Assembly: GCA_963675365.2 (NCBI GenBank)
Contig: CAXXVA010000001.1
Location: 496,001 to 560,000 of the forward strand
Reading direction: 5' to 3'
Source of the DNA: CAXXOK01 sp963675365
Lineage (GTDB): Bacteria; Bacillota; Clostridia; Christensenellales; Aristaeellaceae
DNA length: 64,000 bases
The translations under genes and the position numbers were made by a program. Below the pieces are notes generated by a model that was not told where the DNA came from, did no database searches, and saw only the letters and a program-made list of their open reading frames with translations. Shown in pieces: positions 17,889-25,829 of this stretch; within the stretch, counting starts at the first letter, position 1, and the number at the start of each line of letters is the position of its first letter.

Positions 17889-19238
17889 ATGGCTCGAATG
17901 TTTGGTACCGACGGCGTACGCGGCGTCGCCAATGCGGATCTGACCTGTGAAATGGCGTTCAAATTGGGGCAGGCAAGCGCCGCGGTGCTCGCAAGCGACG
18001 TGCACCGCCCGACCATTCTGGTGGGGCGCGATACGCGCCTGAGCGGTGAAATGCTCGAATCGGCCATGGTCGCGGGCATTTGCAGCATGGGCGCGCGCGC
18101 GGTGTTGGTGGGCATCATGCCGACTCCCGCCATCGCCTACCTGACACGCTATTACGAGGCCGACGCGGGCTGTGTAATCTCCGCCAGCCACAACACGGTG
18201 GAGTACAACGGTATCAAATATTTCGACAAGCACGGCCATAAGCTCATCGACGAACTGGAAGACAAAATCGAGGAGATCGTCAAGGGCGGGCTGCCCGAAG
18301 ATTATGTGCTGCCCGTCGGCACGCAGATCGGCAGGCCCGTGCACCAGTTCAACGCCGCGCGGCGCTATATCGACTTCATTCAAAGCTCGCTGGACGTACG
18401 GCTGGACGGCCTGCACGTGGTGCTGGACTGCGCCAACGGCGCCGCCTACGACGTCGCCCCCGCGGTGTTTAAAGAGCTGGGCGCGAAGGTAAGCCTCTAC
18501 TACCACGAGCCCGACGGCACCAACATCAACGATCTGTGCGGGTCCATGCACCCCGAGCGTCTCTGCGAGCTGGTGAAGGAGCTTGGCGCGGACGTCGGGT
18601 TCGCGTTTGACGGCGACGCCGACCGCGTGATCGCCTCGGACGAACGCGGAAAGCTGGTGGACGGCGACCAGATGATGGCGCTGCTCGCCGTGTATATGAA
18701 AGAAAAGAACATGCTGCCGACCAATACCCTGGTCGCAACCGTGATGAGCAACATGGGGCTTGATATCGCAATGAAGGAGCGGGGCATTGAGCTGATCAAA
18801 ACCAAGGTCGGCGACCGCTACGTGCTGGAAAAAATGCGCGAGGAAAACCACATGCTCGGCGGCGAACAATCCGGCCATGTGATCATGCGGGCGTTCAACA
18901 CCACGGGCGACGGCATTTTAACCGCGCTGCAGGTATTAAGCGCCATGGTGCACGCCAAAACCTCCCTGTCGGCGCTTGCGGGCGTGATGCAGGTGATGCC
19001 GCAGAGCCTCTATGCCGCGCACGTGGCCGACCAGAAGAAAGAAGAATATATTCACAATCCGCGCGTACAGGAAATGATCGCAGAAATCGAAGCCAAATAC
19101 AAGGATTCGGGCCGGCTTCTGGTCCGCGCCAGCGGCACCGAACCGCTGGTCCGCATTATGATCGAAGGTCCCTTCCAGCGCGAGATCGACGCAGACGTCT
19201 TCCGCCTGGCCAAGCTCATTGAAAAGGAACTGAACTGA
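17889..19238 (+). CDS. glmM: Phosphoglucosamine mutase
   Basis: Converts glucosamine 6-phosphate to glucosamine 1-phosphate for UDP-GlcNAc synthesis. 449 residues; four-domain phosphohexomutase with FGTDGVRGVAN at the start, active-site Ser100 in SASHNTVEYNG, metal loop DGDADR and the sugar loop GGEQSGH, and phosphate-binding RASGTEPLVR near the end. ATG 17889 follows AGGAGA at 7 bases and begins one base after the murG stop. An upstream in-frame codon at 17859 would overlap murG and is not needed. Confidence 0.96.
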   Translation: MARMFGTDGVRGVANADLTCEMAFKLGQASAAVLASDVHRPTILVGRDTRLSGEMLESAMVAGICSMGARAVLVGIMPTPAIAYLTRYYEADAGCVISASHNTVEYNGIKYFDKHGHKLIDELEDKIEEIVKGGLPEDYVLPVGTQIGRPVHQFNAARRYIDFIQSSLDVRLDGLHVVLDCANGAAYDVAPAVFKELGAKVSLYYHEPDGTNINDLCGSMHPERLCELVKELGADVGFAFDGDADRVIASDERGKLVDGDQMMALLAVYMKEKNMLPTNTLVATVMSNMGLDIAMKERGIELIKTKVGDRYVLEKMREENHMLGGEQSGHVIMRAFNTTGDGILTALQVLSAMVHAKTSLSALAGVMQVMPQSLYAAHVADQKKEEYIHNPRVQEMIAEIEAKYKDSGRLLVRASGTEPLVRIMIEGPFQREIDADVFRLAKLIEKELN

Positions 19239-19862
19239 ATGCGGCGGGCACTGCGGCGGGCAATCGCTTTCATCGTTCTTCTATTGTGGCTGCCCGTGGG
19301 CGCGCTTGCGCTGACCGGGCAGAATATTTCGACGTTTTTAACCTACTACAAAGAGAACGTCGTCTTTATCAACGGCATGACCGACCGCCACATGCTGCCC
19401 GTCGAGCTCGACGTTACGGACCTGAAGGACGGCGGGCGCACGCAGTATTCCGCGTCCTCGGACGCCTTGAACGTAACGGTCTCGGCCGACAGCGACGGGA
19501 TCATCGAAAGCTGCGAGATCCGGCTTTTGTACCCGGAGGGCGCGCAGCAGGGCAACAGCCTGTACCTGGATTATGTAACCGCCAATTACCACAGCCTTGC
19601 GTTCATCATGGCGATGCACATCTCCCCGGAGCCCGAAAGCCGGTATTATCTGGTGGAAGAGATCCGCAACGAAATGATCAGCAATTACGGCGCGTATGAA
19701 CGCCAGCTTGGCGCGTATACGATCTCCTGCGTCAGCGTCGCCGGCGAAGGCGCGGTGTTCACGTTTACAAACAACAGCCTGATCCCCGCCGAGGAGGAAC
19801 CGGCCGACGGCGGACCGACGCCCGAACCCATCGAAGAAGACGAAGCGGCCAACTACGGCTGA
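19239..19862 (+). CDS. Secreted hypothetical protein after glmM
   Basis: Not assigned to a family. 207 residues with a signal peptide (about 1-25, IAFIVLLLWLPVGALAL) and a mixed alpha/beta exterior domain; the tail is acidic and Pro-rich (AEEEPADGGPTPEPIEEDE), suggesting a disordered surface-exposed end. The ATG abuts the glmM stop with no gap, so it is probably co-translated as the third gene of a murG-glmM operon, which hints at a wall-related role. It overlaps the convergent pseudouridine synthase by 10 bases. Confidence 0.75.
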   Translation: MRRALRRAIAFIVLLLWLPVGALALTGQNISTFLTYYKENVVFINGMTDRHMLPVELDVTDLKDGGRTQYSASSDALNVTVSADSDGIIESCEIRLLYPEGAQQGNSLYLDYVTANYHSLAFIMAMHISPEPESRYYLVEEIRNEMISNYGAYERQLGAYTISCVSVAGEGAVFTFTNNSLIPAEEEPADGGPTPEPIEEDEAANYG

Positions 19863-20737
19863 TCCAACAGCAATCGCATGAACACATCGGACGGAGGACT
19901 TTCCCGCCGGATGTGTTTTTTTTGCGGCGTTGAAAGCGCCACGTACGCGCTGTGCAGCGCGAATCGGCGGGGAAGCAGCGGGTGTTCCGTACCGTAAAGG
20001 AAGTCTCCCGCCACCGGGCAGCCGATGGACTGCAGATGCACACGGATCTGATGCGTGCGTCCGGTATCAAGCCGGAGGCGGATGAGGCTTCTGCCGTTTC
20101 CGGTTCCCTCCACACGGTATTCCGTACGCGCGGGCCTGCCCTCCGCCGAGACGACGCGGCGGATGCTCGCGCCCTCCGCCTTTTGGATTGGCGCGTCGAT
20201 CACGCCCTGCTCCGCCTGCGGAATACCGTCGCAGACCGCGAGGTATTCGCGGATAAAATCATCGGTATGCAGCCGCCTTTGCAGGTACTGCTGGGCGTGG
20301 GCGTGCCTGGCGACCGCCATCAGGCCGCTGGTGCCCTTATCAAGCCGGTTCACGGGCCGGTAGATAAAACCTGCCGGCTCGCCAAGGTACGCAAAAACCG
20401 CGTTTTCAAGCGTCTCGCCCGTCTGCCTTGGCGAACCGACGGACGGCAGCGGAGCGGGTTTATCGACGATGAGAAGATCGTCGTCCTCATAGGCGACGGT
20501 CAGCTTTAGTCTGGAAGGCGCAACCGGTACGGCGGTCGCGTCCGGTACGCGGACGATAAGGGTCTGCCCGACCGTCACCCGGCGGTCGGCGTGCACGGGT
20601 TCGCCGTCCAAAACAAGCGCGCCCTGAAACTTGGCGCGCTTGAACTGCGCGGAAGACATGTCAAGGGTGCGCAGCGCGATTTGCCGCACCGCCTTGCCAG
20701 CGTCCTCCGCCGTGATGATCACGGATAATTCCTGCAT
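19853..20737 (-). CDS. RluA-family pseudouridine synthase, second paralogue
   Basis: rRNA or tRNA pseudouridine synthase of 294 residues. An N-terminal S4-like part (about 1-70) is followed by the RluA catalytic core: NRLDKGTSGL with the catalytic Asp, then GRTHQIRVHLQ. It differs from the rluD-type protein at 9926 by NRLDKG in place of HRLDKD, so it belongs to another RluA subgroup. ATG 20737 has GGAGG 8 bases upstream. It follows the SH3-protein gene by about 70 bases on the same strand but is probably separately controlled. Confidence 0.9.
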   Translation of the reverse strand: MQELSVIITAEDAGKAVRQIALRTLDMSSAQFKRAKFQGALVLDGEPVHADRRVTVGQTLIVRVPDATAVPVAPSRLKLTVAYEDDDLLIVDKPAPLPSVGSPRQTGETLENAVFAYLGEPAGFIYRPVNRLDKGTSGLMAVARHAHAQQYLQRRLHTDDFIREYLAVCDGIPQAEQGVIDAPIQKAEGASIRRVVSAEGRPARTEYRVEGTGNGRSLIRLRLDTGRTHQIRVHLQSIGCPVAGDFLYGTEHPLLPRRFALHSAYVALSTPQKKHIRRESPPSDVFMRLLLDQP

Positions 20738-20806
20738 ATTCCCACCCTCCGCACAGGCGGAGTATACCACGCGGCGGCGGCATGCGGCAAGAACTGTTGG
20801 GTTTGC

Positions 20807-22555
20807 CTACGGCTGCAGCCACTCCAGCTGGATCGGCGACCCGGCTTGTATAACATCAGACATTTTCACATAGCCGATTGTCTCGTCCGGACGCATCAGC
20901 CAGTCGTCCTCCGTCTGCGGTATGCTGACCATCAGCCAGTTGCCGGTTTCGGCCAGCACGCGTAAAAGCGTGCCTTCCGGCAGGGTTTCCTTCGTTTTGG
21001 CAAACAAACCCGTGCTCTGCTTTAGAGCAATTTCTTTTTTCGTCCGCGCCACGGCCGGGGTACTGCAGGGCACGGAGGTTTTCTCCTCGTCAGGATAGGT
21101 CACATAAATGCTTGCGACATAGCCCTCCGTATCGCCAAGGCGTACGTGATACCATACGTACGGGTCGCCCGGCAGGGTATTCAGCACCTGCACCAGCGTA
21201 CCGGCGCGCAGCATGCCCAGATCCTTGGCGCGCGAGGAGGTATCGCCGCGCAGATGTACGGCATTGGTGATGCCGTAGCCGTCGGGAAACGCCTCGCTGG
21301 TCTCCGCCGCGGCCTGGCACGCTTCCTCGGTTTTGGGGAACGCTTTGGCGTCGATATACTCCATGGCTATTGGCGCCATCATGGGATAGTAGGTCAGCGT
21401 TTTATCTCCATGATCCAGCGTTATTACCTGATACCAGTTCTCAAACGAATCGGCCAGCCTGCTTCGGATTTCGATGCTCTGGCGGGTTTCATAGTCCTCC
21501 CGGGTATAGTAGGACAGGATGCACTGCACAATCGCGGCCGATACGTCGCGCATCATGTGCACGCTGCAGCGAAAGGTTTCCTCCGCGGTATCGGAAATGG
21601 GATAATGAATGTCAAAGGCGTTGCCGTTTGTATAGGTGAAATACAGCGTGCGATCCTGCAATAGCGCTTTTTCCCCCACAGGGGCGACCTGCCATTCGGT
21701 TTTGCCTGAGAGTTTATACAGCATCACCAGCATCCGCCGGCCGTCCTTTTCAAAGGCGGCAAGCCCCGAACCGTATATAAGCAACGTATCGCTGTCCGAT
21801 AACAGCAAGCGGTACGCCCCGGCCAAGCATTTATAACCCTGCAAGTTCGAGTGGGAAAACGCGGCTTCGAGCTCCTCGGGCACTTCCCCCACAAACTCGC
21901 ACACCTGTTTCGTATCGTTGGTCTGCCGGGTATGCACGCCGGGTTCCACCACGGCGATGGCCGGGGTTTGCTCCAGCCCGAGCGCCTCAAATACCTGATC
22001 CCGCCATTCCACCAGCGCAGGCTGCCAGTTCAGTTCGCTTCCGTAACAGGAGGTAAAGAAATCATGCAGCGCCTGCGAAGGGGTATACGCGGTATCGACA
22101 AGTCCCTTGCGCAGTTCGATTTCCATGTAGATGCTGCCGTCGTTTTCAATCGCTTCCGTCAGCGCGGCGCGGCTTTGCGCGTTCCACTCCGACAGCCAGC
22201 CGTTCTCCTGTATGGCGCGCAGAATAGAGCGCACGCTGTTTTCAGGCGCGTCGGCGGTTTTCGAGGCTTCGAAGGGCGACGCGGCATCCAGAAAGCTTAA
22301 GTCCGCCAACGCATAGTAGGCTGTATACTCCCAGCCGGGATGGTTATAAAACTTGGCAACCCAACGATCATCCTCCTCTGAAAGCTCGACGGTAAAGGCT
22401 TCCGCTTCCGTCTGGGTGTAGCCGTATACTTCCGTTAACAATCCCCAGACCTTTTGCGTGAGGGTCTGCCGGGCATCGTCTTGGGCTATCGCCGCGCCAG
22501 ATACAACAAGCGCCAAAGCAAGTGCCAGTGCCAGTGCCAGTATTTTTTTCATCAT
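20807..22555 (-). CDS. Secreted protein with SH3-type domains, BlaI-operon member
   Basis: Exported protein of 582 residues. The signal peptide is a run of Ala-Leu pairs (LALALALALALVVSG) encoded by a short direct repeat. A long N-terminal region (about 30-400) matches no family I know; two SH3b-like domains follow, around 420-490 (residues like WYHVRLGDTEGYVAS) and 510-570 (LLRVLAETGNWLMVS). SH3b domains usually bind peptidoglycan. ATG 22555 has AGGAG 7 bases upstream; the stop of the M56 gene lies just before. Third gene of the blaI-M56 operon, so it is the likely output of that sensor. Confidence 0.8.
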   Translation of the reverse strand: MMKKILALALALALALVVSGAAIAQDDARQTLTQKVWGLLTEVYGYTQTEAEAFTVELSEEDDRWVAKFYNHPGWEYTAYYALADLSFLDAASPFEASKTADAPENSVRSILRAIQENGWLSEWNAQSRAALTEAIENDGSIYMEIELRKGLVDTAYTPSQALHDFFTSCYGSELNWQPALVEWRDQVFEALGLEQTPAIAVVEPGVHTRQTNDTKQVCEFVGEVPEELEAAFSHSNLQGYKCLAGAYRLLLSDSDTLLIYGSGLAAFEKDGRRMLVMLYKLSGKTEWQVAPVGEKALLQDRTLYFTYTNGNAFDIHYPISDTAEETFRCSVHMMRDVSAAIVQCILSYYTREDYETRQSIEIRSRLADSFENWYQVITLDHGDKTLTYYPMMAPIAMEYIDAKAFPKTEEACQAAAETSEAFPDGYGITNAVHLRGDTSSRAKDLGMLRAGTLVQVLNTLPGDPYVWYHVRLGDTEGYVASIYVTYPDEEKTSVPCSTPAVARTKKEIALKQSTGLFAKTKETLPEGTLLRVLAETGNWLMVSIPQTEDDWLMRPDETIGYVKMSDVIQAGSPIQLEWLQP

Positions 22556-22566
22556 CTTTCCGCTCC

Positions 22567-23964
22567 TCAACCGTGTCCAAGGCCGCTGATATCCATGATC
22601 CTGCCGTCGCTTGCACGTACCGCGATAATATAGGAGCCGTCGGGGTTTTCGCTGTCGATGATATTGAACATCCAGACGGAATCCATATAGCGGTTATCAA
22701 CGTTTGAACCGTAGTAATCGACATTCACGGTATAGCGCGACAGGTCTTCAATCTCCGCGCCGAACTCGTCGTGTATGGTTTGCATTGCGACGTCCAGCGC
22801 TTCCGGCAGCGATATGCTGTCGGAAGCGGGCATATCGGTAAAGGTAGCGTACTTCTCGTCCGCATAGCGCGTCGCATGGATAGAAATATCGCCGGTCACC
22901 TGCCGCAGGTATGGCGTGGCGTCGATATCGCCTTCCGCCGTGAAGAACGACGCTGCCAGCAGCATGGCGGCAAGCAGCACGGCCGTCACCGCAAGCCATT
23001 TCACGGCGCGCTCGAAATTGAGGATGCTGCGCACGCGGCTTTGCAGTTTCCGGCCCGTCATGGTCATGCCGGTGGCCAGCACCCCAACGCCCGGTGCGTA
23101 GCGCCTGGACGCGGCCGTAACCAGCGTATTGGTGTACCCCATGCGTTCTGTTTTCGGAAGCTTGCTCACCACGCGGCTGTCGCAGGCCAGCTCGCCGTCG
23201 GTGCGGCTCATGCGCGCCGCAATCCACACCAGCGGATTAAACCAGTGTACCGTGCAGCACAGCAGCCGCAGAATCCCCAGCCAATGGTCCCTGCCCTTGT
23301 AGTGGCAAATCTCATGGGCAAGAATATAGGCGGCGTTTTCCGGCGCGACGGTCAGCGGCATGGCGATGTAGGGCCGGAAAACACCCACCAGGCAGGCGCT
23401 TGGCAGCGGATCGGTCAACCACACCGGGATGGGTTTCACCTTACGCTGCGCGCATGCCGCAAGGTACTGTTCCTCCAGCTTGCCGGAGATCGGTTCGATG
23501 CGGTTGCGCTTCATTCTGCGCCGGAAGCGGATATTGGCCGCGGCAAAGAATACAAGCACAGCGCCCGCGCCAAAGAGATAGATTCTGAATAGAAGAATGG
23601 ACAGCGTTCCGTGGTACAGTCCGTTTCTGATGTTGTCGACGGTCTGATAGAACGGGGTATTCAAGCTCCAGCTCGATCTGCTTGAAAACGCGTCTATCGC
23701 GTCGGAAATCCGCACCCTGATCTGCCCGGCAATGGGGCGGATGGCTTCGTCGTTAAGATAATAGGGACGGAACTCGTTGATATACGGATTGCTAAACGCA
23801 AACGGGAATAACAGCCGTATGGCGATCAGCAGCCACAGAAAGTAAATCATCCGGTTTCCCAAAGGTTTTCTCAGGAATTTGCGGAATACGATCATCAGCA
23901 GGATGGCGGCACTGGCCATCAGGTTTGCTTCCAGCAGGAAGTTGAATACTGTTGCGGTGCGCAT
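22567..23964 (-). CDS. BlaR1/MecR1-like M56 membrane metalloprotease sensor
   Basis: Membrane zinc protease of the M56 antirepressor family, which in BlaR1/MecR1 cleaves the BlaI repressor after ligand binding. 465 residues: membrane segments near 5-30, 38-60, 120-145 and 325-345, and the zinc motif HEICH at 217-221 with the downstream E in DGELACD. The exterior C-terminal part (about 345-465) is not a penicillin-binding domain; it ends in a PepSY-like segment (SYIIAVRASDGRIMDI). The signal sensed is therefore probably not a beta-lactam. It sits between the blaI-like repressor and the SH3 protein. Confidence 0.88.
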   Translation of the reverse strand: MRTATVFNFLLEANLMASAAILLMIVFRKFLRKPLGNRMIYFLWLLIAIRLLFPFAFSNPYINEFRPYYLNDEAIRPIAGQIRVRISDAIDAFSSRSSWSLNTPFYQTVDNIRNGLYHGTLSILLFRIYLFGAGAVLVFFAAANIRFRRRMKRNRIEPISGKLEEQYLAACAQRKVKPIPVWLTDPLPSACLVGVFRPYIAMPLTVAPENAAYILAHEICHYKGRDHWLGILRLLCCTVHWFNPLVWIAARMSRTDGELACDSRVVSKLPKTERMGYTNTLVTAASRRYAPGVGVLATGMTMTGRKLQSRVRSILNFERAVKWLAVTAVLLAAMLLAASFFTAEGDIDATPYLRQVTGDISIHATRYADEKYATFTDMPASDSISLPEALDVAMQTIHDEFGAEIEDLSRYTVNVDYYGSNVDNRYMDSVWMFNIIDSENPDGSYIIAVRASDGRIMDISGLGHG

Positions 23965-23974
23965 ACGATCCCTC

Positions 23975-24355
23975 CTATTCGCCGGCTTTGCGCTCGTTTT
24001 GTTTGATCATATCCAGTACGGCCTGAATATCTTCCACGTCGGCTTCGCCCGAATCCACAAGGTTTGAGATCAGCAGCGACGCGTTGCCCGAAAATACGCG
24101 GGAGAGAAACTTGCGCGTCTGCTCCGTGGTTGCCTGTTCCCGGGTAATTTTGGGCGAGTACATTTTCACGCTGCCCGTTTCGTCCACGCTGACCGTTCCC
24201 TTCATCTCCATGCGCTTTAACAGCGTGATGATCGTATGGCGCGTCCACCCGGTGGAAGGCTCCAGCGCTTTGGTGATCTCCGGCATGGAGCGCGGATGCT
24301 CGTCCCACAGCAGTTCGATAATTTTCCATTCGGCGTCCGTTAGCTGGATCGGCAT
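23975..24355 (-). CDS. BlaI/MecI-type transcriptional repressor
   Basis: Winged-helix dimeric repressor of 126 residues with the family pattern LTDAEWKIIELLW, HTIITLLKRME recognition region and a C-terminal dimerisation helix containing SLLISNLVDSG; the Asn-Leu-type cleavage region for the partner protease lies near there. ATG 24355 has AAAGGAG 7 bases upstream; an upstream open stretch is not supported. First gene of the operon with the M56 sensor and SH3 protein. It should bind the TGGTAGACA inverted repeats over its own promoter (24380-24420). Confidence 0.92.
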   Translation of the reverse strand: MPIQLTDAEWKIIELLWDEHPRSMPEITKALEPSTGWTRHTIITLLKRMEMKGTVSVDETGSVKMYSPKITREQATTEQTRKFLSRVFSGNASLLISNLVDSGEADVEDIQAVLDMIKQNERKAGE

Positions 24356-24379
24356 AAGGATGCTCCTTTCAACGGTTGA

Positions 24380-24420
24380 TGGTAGACACTTGTTTACCGA
24401 TAGTATACAGATGTCTACCA
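24380..24420. promoter_or_regulatory. Putative BlaI-type operator
   Basis: Inverted repeat TGGTAGACA (24380-24388) and TGTCTACCA (24412-24420), 9 bp perfect on each arm, separated by 23 bases that contain the -10 box of the blaI promoter. GTAGACA/TGTCTAC resembles half-sites of known BlaI operators (TACA/TGTA core). Autorepression is the likely use. Confidence 0.65.
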
Positions 24421-24430
24421 ATGTTGTCAA
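24402..24430 (-). promoter_or_regulatory. Promoter of the blaI-like operon
   Basis: Perfect TTGACA (24430-24425), 17-base spacer, TATACT (24407-24402) on the minus strand. One operator arm sits in the spacer and the other lies downstream. Confidence 0.75.
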
Positions 24431-24461
24431 CAATGTAATTTGATCGTTACAATTGTTGACA
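24425..24461. repeat. Inverted repeat linking two divergent -35 boxes
   Basis: TGTCAACAATGTAA (24425-24438) pairs with TTACAATTGTTGACA (24447-24461) with one extra base in the second arm and an 8-base centre. Each outer end is the -35 hexamer of one of the divergent promoters. Confidence 0.7.
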
Positions 24462-24484
24462 TACGGGCTCCCTTATGATAGAAT
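24456..24484 (+). promoter_or_regulatory. Promoter of the tRNA gene cluster
   Basis: Perfect TTGACA (24456-24461), 17-base spacer, TAGAAT (24479-24484), 47 bases upstream of the first tRNA. Confidence 0.75.
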
Positions 24485-24530
24485 TTTTTCTCGGCGGCAT
24501 ACGTCCGCCGTACGCCGGGAGCGGCGCCTT

Positions 24531-24607
<77 letters not shown>

Positions 24608-24610
24608 TGT

Positions 24611-24688
24611 GGTGGGTATGGTTCAGTCGGTTAGAACGCCAGATTGTGGATCTGGAAGTCGTGGGTTCGAATCCCACTACCCACCCCA
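24611..24688 (+). tRNA. tRNA-His (anticodon GTG)
   Basis: Acceptor GTGGGTA / TACCCAC with an extra 5' G (position -1) opposite discriminator C, the hallmark of tRNA-His. Anticodon loop TTGTGGA, T loop GGTTCGAATCC, CCA encoded. Three bases separate it from tRNA-Arg. Confidence 0.95.
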
Positions 24689-24697
24689 TTTTTTTAT

Positions 24698-24771
24698 TGG
24701 GGTATCGCCAAGCGGTAAGGCACGGGACTTTGACTCCCGCATCGTAGGTTCAAATCCTGCTACCCCAGCCA
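24698..24771 (+). tRNA. tRNA-Gln (anticodon TTG)
   Basis: Acceptor TGGGGTA / TACCCCA, anticodon loop CTTTGAC within stem CGGGA/TCCCG, T loop GGTTCAAATCC, encoded GCCA end. The D arm is short, as usual for tRNA-Gln. Confidence 0.95.
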
Positions 24772-24815
24772 GGCGTCGCCGCGGACTACGCTTGGTTCGC
24801 GGCGACGCCATTTTT
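24772..24815 (+). terminator. Terminator of the tRNA cluster
   Basis: Perfect 12-bp stem GGCGTCGCCGCG / CGCGGCGACGCC (24772-24783 and 24798-24809) followed by ATTTTT, directly after the CCA of tRNA-Gln. Confidence 0.92.
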
Positions 24816-24821
24816 GCGCCG

Positions 24822-24964
24822 CCTCTCACTCCGCTCCGTCGCGGCTCCGCTTCGCTTCAAAGCAGGCTTTGAAGCGGGTGGACGAAGGACGAGAGGCGAA
24901 GGTACGGCAATAAAACGAATAACGAATGTATAATCCTGCTTTGAAACATCAAGCAGGGTTTTTT
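24822..24964 (+). ncRNA. Structured region with mutually exclusive hairpins, possible leader or small RNA
   Basis: A perfect hairpin GCTTCAAAGC / GCTTTGAAGC (24854-24863, 24866-24875) sits inside a weaker outer stem CCTCTC / GAGAGG (24822-24827, 24891-24896). A terminator follows (CCTGCTT 24935-24941, AAGCAGG 24951-24957, then TTTTTT). TTCAAAGCAGG at 24856-24866 is exactly complementary to CCTGCTTTGAA at 24935-24945, so it could disrupt both hairpins. This resembles an attenuator or small RNA upstream of sodA; no known riboswitch family was recognised. Confidence 0.4.
24935..24964 (+). terminator. Rho-independent terminator within the structured region
   Basis: 7-bp stem CCTGCTT / AAGCAGG with a 9-base loop followed by G and six T. 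No protein gene ends just before it. Confidence 0.7.
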
Positions 24965-25122
24965 ACATGTCGGGATATCGTTATCCGGGGTGTGCAGCGC
25001 GGCAATACCGGTTTCAACTGTGCCAATTTATGGTATCAAAAAGAATAGATAGACTTGGCTGAGCAACAGCGGGCTATCAACCAAATGGATCCAACCGACA
25101 CAAGGAAAAAGGGAGTTTTAAC

Positions 25123-25758
25123 ATGTTTACACAGTATCAACTGCCCTATGCGTTCAACGCATTGGAGCCTCATATCGACGCCCAGACCATGGAGACGCAT
25201 TACACCAAGCACCATGCCGGGTATACTAAAAACCTGAACGACGCGGCGGAGAAAGCCGGCGTTTCCAATCAGGACGTCGAAGCGATTCTCAGCCATCTGG
25301 ACAAGATTCCGGATGAAAAACTCCGCACGGCTATCCGCAACAACGGCGGCGGATTTTTCAACCACAACCTGTATTTCTCCACCCTGGCCCCGGGCAGCGG
25401 CGGAGAACCGGACGGCTCGTTTGCTGCGGCGATTAACAAAGCCTTCGGCGATTTCAACGCCTTCCGGGATGAAATCAGCAAGCTGGCCGCAACGCGCTTC
25501 GGCTCGGGCTGGGCCTGGCTGTCCGTAGACCGCGACAATAAACTTGTGCTGTCCTCCACTCCCAACCAGGACAATCCCCTGATGGAGAACAAGGGTTTGA
25601 TCCCGATTTTCGGTATCGACGTCTGGGAGCACGCGTATTACCTGAAGTACAGGAACATGCGCGCCGATTACATCAAAGCGCTGTTCAACGTGGTCTCCTG
25701 GAAAAAGGTTGCGGAGAACTTCGACCGGGCTTTGCAGGCGAACCGGAACGCCGCATAA
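25123..25758 (+). CDS. sodA: Fe/Mn superoxide dismutase
   Basis: Converts superoxide to hydrogen peroxide and oxygen in the cytoplasm. 211 residues with both SOD domains and all four metal ligands: His26 in METHYTKHH, His81 in GGGFFNHN, and Asp and His in IDVWEHAYYLKY. The GGG-F-NH region does not decide between iron and manganese with certainty; sodA is used as the general name. ATG 25123 has GGGAG 7 bases upstream. Monocistronic with its own terminator. Confidence 0.95.
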   Translation: MFTQYQLPYAFNALEPHIDAQTMETHYTKHHAGYTKNLNDAAEKAGVSNQDVEAILSHLDKIPDEKLRTAIRNNGGGFFNHNLYFSTLAPGSGGEPDGSFAAAINKAFGDFNAFRDEISKLAATRFGSGWAWLSVDRDNKLVLSSTPNQDNPLMENKGLIPIFGIDVWEHAYYLKYRNMRADYIKALFNVVSWKKVAENFDRALQANRNAA

Positions 25759-25790
25759 CATATTCATTTCCGCAAAACCGGATTCACGAA

Positions 25791-25821
25791 AGGGCCTGCC
25801 TAAAAGGCAGGCCCTTTTTTT
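25791..25821 (+). terminator. Bidirectional terminator between sodA and the sigma operon
   Basis: Perfect 10-bp stem AGGGCCTGCC / GGCAGGCCCT with loop TAAAA and seven T. The minus-strand operon ends at 25830, so the hairpin can serve both directions. Confidence 0.9.
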
Positions 25822-25829
25822 GCCGTCCG

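Noticed and set aside
22567..24355. Beta-lactam resistance operon
   Set aside because: BlaI and M56 genes are present, but there is no beta-lactamase or penicillin-binding protein and the sensor lacks the penicillin-binding domain.
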